Of a stretch of 42,502 bases of DNA, positions 35,201 to 42,502 are shown one piece after another. This DNA comes from Aeoliella straminimaris (GTDB lineage Bacteria; Planctomycetota; Planctomycetia; Pirellulales; Lacipirellulaceae), in NCBI RefSeq assembly GCF_024054565.1, contig NZ_JAMXLR010000043.1:97501-140002 (forward strand), read 5' to 3'. Below the pieces are notes generated by a model, which worked only from the letters and a program-made list of their open reading frames with translations, was not told the origin of the DNA and searched no databases. Position numbers and translations under genes: made by a program. Each line of letters starts with the position of its first letter. Position 1 is the first letter of the stretch.

Positions 35201-37135
35201 TCAGCGTCGCTGGGCCGAGGCGGGTTGCACTGCGGTGTCGCGACGCGGCATGGTGCCGGCACGCTGCTGACGCACCTCGTCAGGAACGGGCGCCTGGGTA
35301 GTGCCCGCCAGGTAGTTGTCGACGCGAGCGTTGCGGTAGATCTCGTCGTACCGTTTGCCCATCGCTACGCGAATCTTCTTTTCCATGATGTCCTGCAACA
35401 GGATGTCGCGGACCGCCTCGAGCTCGATCTTCTTCGGCTCGGTCCGTCCTTCGTACTTGAGCACGACGAACTTGTCGCCCAACTGCACGATGCGAGGCGG
35501 ATCGTTCTCGGTCAGCTCAAACGCGACCTGCTCGAGCTGAGGTTGGCCACCGTGCAACCGAATCGGCGGCACCTCGCCTCGCAAGGCTTTGCTGGTGGGC
35601 TCGATGGAGTACTCCGCAGCCAGGTCGCCGAAGTAGTCCATCGACGGATTGGCACGGGCCTTTTCCCAAACCTCCTGGGCACGTCGCATGTTAGCCAACA
35701 CAATGGCTCGGCAGCGGACCCGCACGCCGTAGTTGGCGTCGTAGCTTTTCTTCAAATCTTCCTGAGTCACCTGCACCTGGCCAGCGGTGAGTTTCTTCAG
35801 TGCGGCACTCGGCCAGACCGAATCGCGAACGTACAGTTTATAGCTGATGTCCTGCTCTTCAGTAGTCTGCTTAACCCACCTCTGGATGTCAGGCCGACCC
35901 TGCTCATCCACCACACCCGCCAGCTTCGCGGCGTGAGCGATCTCCGCATTCAAGTCCTCTTGCGAAACGGTCTTGCCGGCACGCTTCAATGCCTGCTCCA
36001 GCAGCTTGTGCCCGATCTCCACGTTCAACACTTCCGGCCCATGGCGGAGCATGGACTCCTTGCTGAGTTCCTCCAGAGTCACCTTGTCGCCGTTCACCAA
36101 GGCCACCACACCGGGCATCCGTTGGCTGAGCTGGGGGTCGTTGAACACGTTCTGAATCGTAGCGGCGTCTTGGAATTCCTTGAACTTGTCGTTGGCCACC
36201 TTGCGGAGCTTCTCGTCGCGGATGCTCTCCTCCAGCATGGTCCGGACCGAGTTGAAGTCCACCTCGCGAGGAGGGTTACGGCCTTCGCACTTCAGGATGG
36301 CAAACTGGTCGCCAATCGGAATGATCTGCGAGATCTGTCCTGGCTTCAACGCAAACGCTGCCTGCTCGATGCCGGGGTCGCCGACGAAGCGACGAATCGG
36401 TTGAATTAGTCCGCCGATCGGAGCGCTGTTCACATCAATCGAATCGCTCAGCGCCAGCCGGGCGAAGTCGTCCGGGTTTGCCAGTAGCTGCTTGTGCAGG
36501 TCCTGGGCTTTCTGTCCGTTGGCCACGACGATGATGCGTACCCGCACGCTCTCGCCGTATTTGCTCTCGTAGTCCTTCCTCAGCTCCTCCTCGGTGACAA
36601 CCATGTCCGCTGCAACCAGCTTCCGCAGTGCCAGGGTGGGCCAAAGGATGTCGCGTTTGTATTGCTCTTCGGTGACACCTGTCTTGTCTTCCAGCAGGTT
36701 CGTCAGCAGTTCGCGGGTCAGTTTGAAGTTCTGGGCCATGCGATCCAGCTCGTCTTCAACTTCCTGCTGAGTGATCGTGATTCCCCGCTTCTGGCAGTGG
36801 TGCTGAATCAGCTTCTTGTTGACCATTGCCTCGAGTACTTCTTCGCCGTACCGTTCGGCACACGCCCGCTCCAGGTCGCGGCGGCTGATGTCCGCGCCGT
36901 TGACGATGGCCATCACGTCGTGCTGAGGCGGCTTGTAGGGCTTGGTTGCCGACGCGGGCTTCACGTTCGCATCGGCCTTCGGGGCGGTTTGGGCTTCCGC
37001 CTCGGCGGCGCCCATGAATTGCCGACCTACCAACACAGCGGTCAGGACGACAGCCATGCTGGCAATCATCCACGTCCAGCGACGCGGGTTTTGGTGGACG
37101 GGCGAGTTGTTCTCTGTCGACTTCCGGCGGGTCAT
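35201..37135 (-). CDS. membrane-anchored PpiC/SurA-like protein with duplicated module
   Basis: A 644-residue protein; ATG 37135 has GGAG nine bases upstream. A basic N-terminus is followed by one membrane anchor (WTWMIASMAVVLTAVLV, about 22-38). The rest consists of two copies of a SurA-N plus parvulin-like unit: MAIVNGADISRRDLERAC ... RDILWPTLALRKLV and VALVNGDKVTLEELSKES ... RDSVWPSAALKKLT. In both, the parvulin part keeps the F-ALKPGQIS / FELTENDPPR step and the final FAILKCEGR / FVVLKYEGR strand, but the active-site histidines of PpiC (HILV and the yHiik strand) are absent. It may be a non-catalytic chaperone for exported proteins. The C-terminus is low-complexity and basic. Confidence 0.85.
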   Translation of the reverse strand: MTRRKSTENNSPVHQNPRRWTWMIASMAVVLTAVLVGRQFMGAAEAEAQTAPKADANVKPASATKPYKPPQHDVMAIVNGADISRRDLERACAERYGEEVLEAMVNKKLIQHHCQKRGITITQQEVEDELDRMAQNFKLTRELLTNLLEDKTGVTEEQYKRDILWPTLALRKLVAADMVVTEEELRKDYESKYGESVRVRIIVVANGQKAQDLHKQLLANPDDFARLALSDSIDVNSAPIGGLIQPIRRFVGDPGIEQAAFALKPGQISQIIPIGDQFAILKCEGRNPPREVDFNSVRTMLEESIRDEKLRKVANDKFKEFQDAATIQNVFNDPQLSQRMPGVVALVNGDKVTLEELSKESMLRHGPEVLNVEIGHKLLEQALKRAGKTVSQEDLNAEIAHAAKLAGVVDEQGRPDIQRWVKQTTEEQDISYKLYVRDSVWPSAALKKLTAGQVQVTQEDLKKSYDANYGVRVRCRAIVLANMRRAQEVWEKARANPSMDYFGDLAAEYSIEPTSKALRGEVPPIRLHGGQPQLEQVAFELTENDPPRIVQLGDKFVVLKYEGRTEPKKIELEAVRDILLQDIMEKKIRVAMGKRYDEIYRNARVDNYLAGTTQAPVPDEVRQQRAGTMPRRDTAVQPASAQRR

Positions 37136-37281
37136 GATGGTTTCTCCGTAAACCAATAGTGACGGCGGGCGAGGCGCGGCGGCTCGAGCGATCGAATGCC
37201 CGAGATATCGCGCGCACGTTGATTTCTGGGGGCGCGGAAATTAGCAGCCCGAGCATGCGCCAGCAAGAGGAGTTCCTCAGA

Positions 37282-37292
37282 GGTGCTAGCAC
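37282..37292. repeat. GGTGCTAGCAC palindromic motif, copy 3
   Basis: Contains the 10-bp palindrome GTGCTAGCAC, immediately beyond the stop codon of the Wzz-like gene. Compare 17207-17216 and 17877-17887. Confidence 0.5.
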
Positions 37293-37295
37293 GGC

Positions 37296-38033
37296 TCAGT
37301 CGGATTCAACGTAAGCCCGCCCGGCCGGCTGGATCGAGTCGCGGGAAGTGCTCGGGTCCAGCAGAATATCCTGCCGCTGGATGGCCAGCGCCAACTCCTT
37401 GCAGGCCTGTGAGTGCACTTCGATTTCATCCCGTCGCAGCCGCAGCTCGGGGTTGTTCGGCGACGATTCTCCCAGTTCTGTCTCCAGACGCTCGATCTCA
37501 CCGAGCTTCTGCGCCAGATCGGCGAGGTGCTTTTGGTACGTCTGTTTCAGCGAGTCTCGAATCTTTACCTGCTCGAACCGGCTAGCCCTTACATACTCTT
37601 CCATGTAGGCGTCGCAAATGGCATTCAAGATGGTCACCAGATCGGCTTCATGGACCTGGAGGCCTTTCAGTTCGACTTCCATCACCTCGCTGTCGCCATC
37701 GAATTCGGCACTCAGATGGTCATCGAGCCACTGCTGCGGATCATCAACGGTCGTGAGGAACGTCTGGGCAACGCTCAAATCCGCCAGTGCGGCGTGAATC
37801 ACCCTGGGCGACTTTAACATGGCACATGCGGTCGCACGGTTAGCTCGAACTGCCGAGTCTGTCGGAGGAGGCACCTCCGGCAGCAGCAGTTGATGTAATG
37901 TTGACTGATGACTGCCAACTATAAACTCGGCCTTGGCCGTTACCGATTTAGGCTGCACCCACCACGCCAGCCCTACTGCCAGCAACGCCATGATCACCAG
38001 CAGACTGATAATCCGAAATCGAAAGAACCGCAT
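37296..38033 (-). CDS. Wzz-like / coiled-coil membrane-anchored protein
   Basis: A 245-residue protein. ATG 38033, with AAGGGG just upstream, is preferred over GTG 38039. One N-terminal membrane segment (RIISLLVIMALLAVGLAWWV) is followed by a region resembling the N-terminal domain of polysaccharide chain-length regulators (VTAKAEFIVG, ACAMLKSPRVIHAAL, WLDDHLSAEF), then a long helical coiled coil (SLKQTYQKHLADLAQKLGEI). The second membrane segment of true Wzz proteins is missing, so this is either a truncated relative or a separate planctomycete family. It lies 19 bp downstream of frr in the same direction and is probably co-transcribed. Confidence 0.65.
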   Translation of the reverse strand: MRFFRFRIISLLVIMALLAVGLAWWVQPKSVTAKAEFIVGSHQSTLHQLLLPEVPPPTDSAVRANRATACAMLKSPRVIHAALADLSVAQTFLTTVDDPQQWLDDHLSAEFDGDSEVMEVELKGLQVHEADLVTILNAICDAYMEEYVRASRFEQVKIRDSLKQTYQKHLADLAQKLGEIERLETELGESSPNNPELRLRRDEIEVHSQACKELALAIQRQDILLDPSTSRDSIQPAGRAYVESD

Positions 38034-38052
38034 GCCCACCCCTTAGCGTTGC

Positions 38053-38613
38053 TCATTCGTCCATCACCTCGGCTTCTTTGGCCTTGGCAGCAGCATCGAC
38101 TTCACCTTCGTACTTTTTAGTCAGTTCCTGCACTTCGTCTTTGACGGTGTCGCGAATGTCTTCACCGATCTCCTTGTCCTTTGCTCCCTGATCGAGCGCC
38201 TTGTTGGCGTCGCGGCGGACGTTGCGGATGGCAATCTTTGCTTCTTCAGACAGCTCCTTCGTACGAGCGACCATCTTCTTGCGCACGTCACCCGACAGCG
38301 GCGGGATGTTCAGGCGAATCACTTTGCCGTCGTTCTGAGGCGCCAGACCCAGGTCGCTGGCAATGATGCCCTTCTCGATGTCTTTCATCACCGAAGGATC
38401 GAACGGGCGAATTACCAACTGCTGTGGCTCGGGCGCGCTGACGCTGGCAATCTGCTTCAGCGGCGTGGGCGAACCGTACGCGTCGATTCGCAGCGAGTCG
38501 ACCAAACCGGGAGTCGCCCGACCGGTACGAATACCGGTCAAGTCGTTCTTCAGCTTGGCCACCGCCTTCTCCATCCGCTCTTCAGCGTCCATGGTGACTT
38601 CGTCGATTTCCAT
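38053..38613 (-). CDS. frr: ribosome recycling factor
   Basis: A 186-residue protein that, with EF-G, splits post-termination ribosomes. ATG 38613 has AAGGAG seven bases upstream; the frame extends to 38670 but this would run into a repeat. Hallmarks are KLKNDLTGIRTGRATPGLVD, YGSPTPLKQIASVSAPEPQ, LVIRPFDPSVMKDIEKGI, LNIPPLSGDVRKKMVART and IRNVRRDANKALD. The length is typical. It follows pyrH in the conserved order rpsB-tsf-pyrH-frr. Confidence 0.96.
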   Translation of the reverse strand: MEIDEVTMDAEERMEKAVAKLKNDLTGIRTGRATPGLVDSLRIDAYGSPTPLKQIASVSAPEPQQLVIRPFDPSVMKDIEKGIIASDLGLAPQNDGKVIRLNIPPLSGDVRKKMVARTKELSEEAKIAIRNVRRDANKALDQGAKDKEIGEDIRDTVKDEVQELTKKYEGEVDAAAKAKEAEVMDE

Positions 38614-38660
38614 GATTAGCTCCTTGTCAGTTTCGGGGCACAGCGGACGGAATTCGACGC

Positions 38661-38829
38661 GGATTGTCACGGATCAATACGGATCGACGCGGATCCGAAG
38701 ACTGCAATCGCCGAACGTCACTCGAGGATTCCTGCGGCCGCCTCGCCTTTCTTCAATGCTGAATTTAAGTGCTGCAATTGAAAACACTCGATCCGCGAAG
38801 ATCCGCCTGAATCAGCGAAAATCCGCGAC
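38661..38829. repeat. inverted pair of 10-nt-period arrays between frr and pyrH
   Basis: GGAT recurs at exactly 10-nt steps at 38661, 38671, 38681 and 38691. In the facing arm ATC (of ATCCGCG-type units) recurs at 38791, 38801, 38811 and 38821. Read on the same strand both arms have the consensus ATCCGYGNNN. The two arms are separated by about 94 bp and could form a long hairpin in the pyrH-frr transcript. The architecture parallels the heptamer arrays of the chaperone locus with a different unit. Confidence 0.85.
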
Positions 38830-38855
38830 TAATTACAGCGGTGGTAGTTTACTTC

Positions 38856-39578
38856 TTAGCACCCAACACGAGTGCCCAGCGTTTCGCCGCGCACCGCACG
38901 TTCAATGTTGCCGTCCGTGCGGTAGTTGAATACCAGGATCGGCAGGTTGTGTTCCATGCAGTGGGCGATCGCCGTGGGATCCATCACGCGGAGGCCCTGC
39001 TCTTGCACTTTGGCGTAGGTCAGCTCGTGGTACAGTTCGGCGTCGGGGTCCTTCTCTGGATCGGCCGTATAGACGCCATCCACGCGGGTGGCCTTCATCA
39101 GGATGTCGGCATCCAGTTCCAGGGCTTTCTGTGCGGCGGCCGTGTCGGTGGTAACAAACGGTGCGCCGGTGCCGGCGGCCAGGATTACGATGCGTCCCTT
39201 CTCCAAGTGACGCTTCGCGCGGCGGCGGATGAAGGGCTCGGCCACGCCATCCATCTTAATGGCACTCATCAGGCGAGTCTCGCAGCCAAGCGATTCCAGC
39301 GCGTCCTGCAGCGCGAGGCCGTTAATCACGGTGGCCAGCATGCCCATGTAGTGAGCTGTCGCTTCGTGAATGGTGCTGTTGCCCGCGGTGAACTGGGCAC
39401 CTCGCAGGATGTTGCCGCCACCGATGACGATGGCGATCTCGACGCCCTGCTCTTTGGCTTTGATGGTCTGGCGGGCGATGTGGACCACTTCGGGCATGCT
39501 GATGCCACGCTCGCCGGGGGGGGCAAAACTCTCGCCGGAAAGCTTCAGGATCAGCCGCTTGTATTTTGGTTCGGACAT
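38856..39578 (-). CDS. pyrH: UMP kinase
   Basis: A 240-residue bacterial UMP kinase (UMP + ATP to UDP + ADP), first step towards UTP and CTP. ATG 39578 is preferred to TTG 39593 because it gives the usual start [20 protein letters not shown]. Also visible are [54 protein letters not shown] and [20 protein letters not shown]. Length is typical for hexameric bacterial enzymes, which are regulated by GTP and UTP. It is separated from tsf by a terminator and from frr by the decamer repeat. Confidence 0.96.
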   Translation of the reverse strand: MSEPKYKRLILKLSGESFAPPGERGISMPEVVHIARQTIKAKEQGVEIAIVIGGGNILRGAQFTAGNSTIHEATAHYMGMLATVINGLALQDALESLGCETRLMSAIKMDGVAEPFIRRRAKRHLEKGRIVILAAGTGAPFVTTDTAAAQKALELDADILMKATRVDGVYTADPEKDPDAELYHELTYAKVQEQGLRVMDPTAIAHCMEHNLPILVFNYRTDGNIERAVRGETLGTRVGC

Positions 39579-39727
39579 GGGCTCTGGCTGCAATTGTTTG
39601 GTGGTTCTACGTCAAACGAATCTTTCCGTCCCGGCGATGTCGCTGTGACAAGAATTGTAACAAAACTCGTCGATCGTCAGGACGAGAAGTTCGGCTTGAC
39701 GAGACGGTGCTGCCCCCACATCCCCAT

Positions 39728-39759
39728 AAAAAAGCCCCCGCCGTTTTCGGCGGGGGCTT
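39728..39759 (-). terminator. intrinsic terminator between tsf and pyrH
   Basis: AAGCCCCCGCCG (39732-39743) pairs perfectly with CGGCGGGGGCTT (39748-39759) around a TTTT loop; on the minus strand a run of six U follows. It lies 14 bp after the tsf stop and should separate or attenuate pyrH expression from rpsB-tsf. Confidence 0.92.
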
Positions 39760-39772
39760 CGTGTTACTTGGC

Positions 39773-40636
39773 TTAGCTGGCTGTTGCCGGCTCGGCCTCG
39801 GCGGCCGAGGTTTCGCCCACTTTCCAGAGCGTGAAACCTTTGACCTTCATGCCGGCACTCTTGGCAATGGCTGCCACCGTTTGTTTGTCGTCCTTCACAA
39901 ACGGCTGCTCTTCCAGCACGTGCTCGGCGTAGAAGTTACGCATGCGGCCTTCGATCATCTTCTCAATGATGTTCTCGGGCTTACCTTCGCTGCGAGCACG
40001 CTCAATCTGGATTTGCTTCTCGGCGTCGACCAAGGCAGCATCCAGTTCGTCCTTCGTGGCAGCCTTCGGCTTCATCGCCGCGACGTGCATGCTGATGTCC
40101 TTGGCCATGTCGGCGTCGCCACCTTCGACCTCCAGCAGCACACCTGTCTTGGCGTCGTGATGCACGTAGCCACCACACGGACCGTCAATCCGCAGGATGC
40201 GAGGCAGGCGGAACACTTCGCGAATCTTGTTCACGATGTCGTCCCGCACTTCCTTCAACGTCTGGCCGGGCTTGCTGGGCGAGGGCTGCTCCCACAGCTC
40301 CTCGGGCGTCGCGGCGCCGGGGCCGGTGGCCAACTGCTTGGCCAGGTCGTTCGCCAGGGCGATGACCTCTTCGTTGCCGGCTACGGGAGCCGACTCGACC
40401 TGCAGTTCGATAATGGCGCCGGGGCCCTTTTCAACATCGGTGTAGATGGCGATGCGTCCCTCTTCGGTGGAGCGATCACCCCGACCATCGATGAACTTGG
40501 CACCTTCTTCGCGAAGCGCCTTCTTGGCGGCTTCCATGTCGCCGCCGGCATCTTGAAGGGCCTTCTTGCATTTCATCATCGGAAGCTGCGTCTGCTCACG
40601 CAGTTCCTTCACCATGGCGGCGGTAATATCGGCCAT
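39773..40636 (-). CDS. tsf: elongation factor Ts
   Basis: A 287-residue nucleotide exchange factor for EF-Tu. It begins ITAAMVKELREQTQLPMMKC, with the family motif MKCKKALQDAGGDMEAA, continues REEGAKFIDGRGDRSTEEGR and has the second signature GPGAIIELQVESAPVAGNEE, where usual EF-Ts has E-x-N-x-E-T-D-F-V. It ends in an alanine/glutamate-rich tail. A palindrome (40700-40719) and 133 bp separate it from rpsB. Confidence 0.95.
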   Translation of the reverse strand: MADITAAMVKELREQTQLPMMKCKKALQDAGGDMEAAKKALREEGAKFIDGRGDRSTEEGRIAIYTDVEKGPGAIIELQVESAPVAGNEEVIALANDLAKQLATGPGAATPEELWEQPSPSKPGQTLKEVRDDIVNKIREVFRLPRILRIDGPCGGYVHHDAKTGVLLEVEGGDADMAKDISMHVAAMKPKAATKDELDAALVDAEKQIQIERARSEGKPENIIEKMIEGRMRNFYAEHVLEEQPFVKDDKQTVAAIAKSAGMKVKGFTLWKVGETSAAEAEPATAS

Positions 40637-40699
40637 TGGTCTGGTTGCCTCCTGGGTTTACTCGCCCGTGGGCGAGGTTGATTGCTTTAGAGTGGTAGC

Positions 40700-40719
40700 C
40701 GGAGGCACACCTGCCTCCG
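40700..40719. repeat. CGGAGGCA...TGCCTCCG palindrome between rpsB and tsf
   Basis: CGGAGGCA and TGCCTCCG form an 8-bp perfect stem with a CACC loop, in the 133-bp rpsB-tsf gap. No U run follows. It may be a mobile palindromic repeat or a site of transcript processing. Confidence 0.55.
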
Positions 40720-40769
40720 CGAATCGTACGATGGAGCGCGACCAACGGTCGCGGCTTTGTGATGTTTGC

Positions 40770-41543
40770 TTAAGCGTCGGCGGCGGCCTTCTCGGCGGCT
40801 TCCTGCTCGGCGGTGGGAGCCGGGGCATCGCTACCTTCGCGCTGTTGCTGCGAGTCGATGGCAGCTTGCGTCTTGCCGGCAGCAATGGCGTCGGACAGCA
40901 GCTTGGTGATCAATTCGATCGAACGCATGCTATCGTCGTTACCGGGGATCGGCAGGTCGACTTTGTCGGGGTCGCAGTCGGTGTCGATCAGAGCCACCGT
41001 GGCGATTCCCAAAGCCTGGGCTTCGCGAACGGCGTTCTTCTCTTTCTTGGGGTCGACCACTACCAGGCACTCGGGCAGTCGGCTCATGGTCCGCATGCCG
41101 TTCAGGTTGCGGTACATCTTGCGGTACTCGCGATTCAGCGACGACTGCATCTTCTTCGAGTAAGCGTTGAACTCTTCGCTGTTCTTCAGCGTCTCGAGTT
41201 CTTCCAGACGCGTCATGCGATTGCGAATGGTGCGGAAGTTGGTGAGCGTGCCACCCAACCAGCGGTCGTTCACGTAAGGCATGCCGCACCGCGAAGCCTC
41301 GCGCTCGACGGCCTCGGCCGCCTGTCGCTTGGTGCCGACGAACAGGATCAGACCGTTGCGGCTGGAGACCTGTTGCAGGTACTTCTTGGCTCGCAGCAGA
41401 CCGCGGATGGTCTCGCGAACGTCGATGATGTGAATCAGGTTCTTGCGGGCGTAGATGTACGGCCGCATCTTGGGGTTCCAGCGGCTGGCGCGGTGGCCGT
41501 AGTGAACGCCGGCTTCCACCAACTCAGTAACAAGGGTCGACAC
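40770..41543 (-). CDS. rpsB: 30S ribosomal protein S2
   Basis: A 257-residue ribosomal protein. GTG 41543 with GGAG eight bases upstream gives the usual start [20 protein letters not shown]; a longer frame to 41603 is rejected. Signatures include [52 protein letters not shown] and [20 protein letters not shown], then [20 protein letters not shown]. The C-terminal 30 residues are an A/E/Q-rich extension ([20 protein letters not shown]). It is the first gene of the rpsB-tsf-pyrH-frr run. Confidence 0.96.
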   Translation of the reverse strand: MSTLVTELVEAGVHYGHRASRWNPKMRPYIYARKNLIHIIDVRETIRGLLRAKKYLQQVSSRNGLILFVGTKRQAAEAVEREASRCGMPYVNDRWLGGTLTNFRTIRNRMTRLEELETLKNSEEFNAYSKKMQSSLNREYRKMYRNLNGMRTMSRLPECLVVVDPKKEKNAVREAQALGIATVALIDTDCDPDKVDLPIPGNDDSMRSIELITKLLSDAIAAGKTQAAIDSQQQREGSDAPAPTAEQEAAEKAAADA

Positions 41544-41708
41544 GTGGTTGTCTCCAATTGGGGGCACACCGGCTAAGTCCCATCGGCACTTTGGCACCCC
41601 CAACCTGAGGGGCTGCCTGCGGCCTACCGGGCGTCCGGCGTTAGGTCGTTACTCGGCCTGGATTTACGTACGCTCCCCACGCGGGCCGATCGTCGTGGCG
41701 AGCCTTGT

Positions 41709-41737
41709 AAGCTATCCGAGCAGCCGGCCAAGGTCAA
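41709..41737 (-). promoter_or_regulatory. candidate sigma-70 promoter of rpsB
   Basis: On the minus strand TTGACC (41732-41737) and TAGCTT (41709-41714) are separated by exactly 17 bp. Transcription would start near 41702, leaving a leader of about 160 nt before GTG 41543. S2 leaders in many bacteria bind S2 as autoregulatory structures; I could not recognise the known motif. Confidence 0.5.
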
Positions 41738-41754
41738 TTGCCGACCGCCCCCTG

Positions 41755-41804
41755 GAGTTTTGGGCCCACGTTTTGGGCCAACTCTAAATACATGGTCCCA
41801 AAAC
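41755..41804. repeat. GAGTTTTGGGCCCA motif cluster upstream of rpsB
   Basis: GAGTTTTGGGCCCA (41755-41768), GTTTTGGGCCA (41770-41780) and, on the minus strand, GTTTTGGGACCATG (41791-41804). They match the copies at 25179-25407. A degenerate GAGTTTTCCCCA is at 41887 and a related GGAGTTTGGTCCAAAAG is on the minus strand at 42481-42497. Confidence 0.5.
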
Positions 41805-42334
41805 CATCCACATCACGAGGCCGCGATATGCCGTAAATCTTTTTCAGCAAACCACTTACAACTCTTATCGACACCCAAACCCCCACGAGTTTTCCCCAGC
41901 GGCTTACCGCAGGTGAGATAAACGATCTCAGGACTGAAGTCGCACTACCGCCTGCCGCCCACCGCTCGCAGCCACCATTAGATCAAATCGGCGGGCGAGT
42001 TCCACGGCGAATTCTGGACAGGCATTCCCCACGTCCGCCGCGCGTTTCGCAGCAAACGCGAGACAACATCCTGAGTATTACCCCTGGAAGACAAAGCGCA
42101 TACGGCGCCCAAGTTCGTCGCCTATTTCGGTTCGGCAGTGCCGCGCCGAGGCACCGATGAAACCGGGCCTATGTTGCCAAGGAGATCTGCACCGCGGGGA
42201 ATTGCGGAATGGTAGACTTCGACCGCTAGGCGACTGCGGGAGGTGTCTTTACTAAGCGGACACCACTGCAGGTTGGCAATGGTCGCATACTGCTGGTGTT
42301 GGTGCAGCTTCGTTCTGATGAAGCAACTTGCAAA

Positions 42335-42502
42335 TCACAGCGGTCGTGACACCTCGGAAGGTCGCGTGGATACACGCTGACGTTGGCAGCACCGCAGTAC
42401 GACTGCTCCCACAAGCAGGCTGATGGTAATCACCGCCGCTGATTCTATGAAAGCGGCGGCCAAAAGAGTTGGATAGTGTTCTTTTGGACCAAACTCCATC
42501 AA
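42335..42502 (-). CDS. partial or small membrane protein at the right edge
   Basis: Reading from the right edge on the minus strand, an open frame with an ATG at 42499 encodes about 54 residues: MEFGPKEHYPTLLAAAF, then IESAAVITISLLVGAVVL, then RCCQRQRVSTRPSEVSRPL and a TGA at 42335-42337. The middle is a clear membrane helix followed by a basic stretch, as in a single-pass protein with its C-terminus in the cytoplasm. The codon before the ATG is also open, so it may be the end of a longer gene continuing beyond the window. No family is recognised. Confidence 0.35.
   Translation of the reverse strand: MMEFGPKEHYPTLLAAAFIESAAVITISLLVGAVVLRCCQRQRVSTRPSEVSRPL

Larger units (their letters stand above)
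41544..42334. other. long gap upstream of rpsB without a recognised gene
   Basis: About 790 bp. It holds the rpsB promoter and leader and a cluster of GTTTTGG-type motifs (41755-41804). A plus-strand frame without stop codons runs about 108 codons near 41840-42160 but has no start codon and an arginine/proline/serine-biased composition, so I do not call it. No RNA gene is recognised. Confidence 0.4.

Noticed and set aside
38661..38829. Possible CRISPR array in the frr-pyrH gap
   Set aside because: The period is only 10 nt, units are degenerate, and the arms face each other; CRISPR repeats are 23-50 nt, near identical and in one orientation with unique spacers.
41840..42160. Start-less plus-strand open frame of about 108 codons upstream of rpsB
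   Set aside because: No ATG, GTG or TTG near its beginning, no ribosome-binding site, and an R/P/S/Q-biased composition without hydrophobic core pattern.
42433..42459. CCGCCGCT / AGCGGCGG inverted repeat near the right edge
   Set aside because: No U run on either strand, and it falls inside the candidate membrane-protein frame, so it is not called as a terminator.

Overview
The window looks like chromosomal DNA of a planctomycete, probably of the Pirellulales. The reasons are three exported proteins ending in PEP-CTERM sorting tails, a dockerin-like module of the GDYNQDGTVDIADY type, a DUF1598 protein, an ExoD membrane protein, small membrane proteins that open with an RFSLRTLL-like segment, and frequent GTG/TTG starts. 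I see no rRNA, tRNA, CRISPR array, phage module or intact insertion sequence.

Layout. 0-8.4 kb (+): surface and envelope genes: a PEP-CTERM protein, a BON-MscS channel, a beta-strand-repeat/dockerin/PEP-CTERM protein, a short PEP-CTERM protein followed by a strong terminator, an endonuclease/exonuclease/phosphatase-fold protein and a CE15-type glucuronoyl esterase. A decayed DinB-family gene lies near 3 kb. 8.5-12.2 kb (-): a DsbD-type thiol:disulfide reductase and an APH-fold phosphotransferase. 12.4-16 kb (+): a large exported zinc metalloprotease, a P-II-like regulator and a tiny degenerate receiver protein. 16-17.8 kb (-): a polytopic membrane protein and a lipoprotein.

17.9-24.2 kb (-) is a protein-quality-control locus transcribed in the order groEL2, groES, groEL1, dnaJ, grpE, fmdB-like, yacG. 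The single groES sits between two different groEL genes. Upstream of groEL2 is a close match to a sigma-54 promoter with a 13-bp palindrome about 108 bp further upstream. Three non-coding gaps of this locus carry degenerate arrays with an exact 7-nt period, two of them as inverted pairs. I consider this the most interesting part of the window.

24.5-33.5 kb is mixed: small membrane proteins, an HtrA-type protease, a lipoprotein MsrB, a DUF1598 protein, a DinB-family protein, ApbE, a GlmM-like phosphohexomutase and ExoD. 33.6-37.1 kb (-) holds a very divergent phosphoglycerate kinase and a tandem-duplicated PpiC/SurA-like protein. 37.3-41.5 kb (-) is the translation/nucleotide cluster rpsB-tsf-pyrH-frr plus a Wzz-like membrane protein; its frr-pyrH gap holds inverted arrays with an exact 10-nt period. 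The last 0.9 kb is almost gene-free, with a partial small membrane protein entering from the right edge.

Many start codons were moved inward from the longest open frame to agree with ribosome-binding sites, signal peptides or family length. All functions are inferred from sequence reading only; no search was run.
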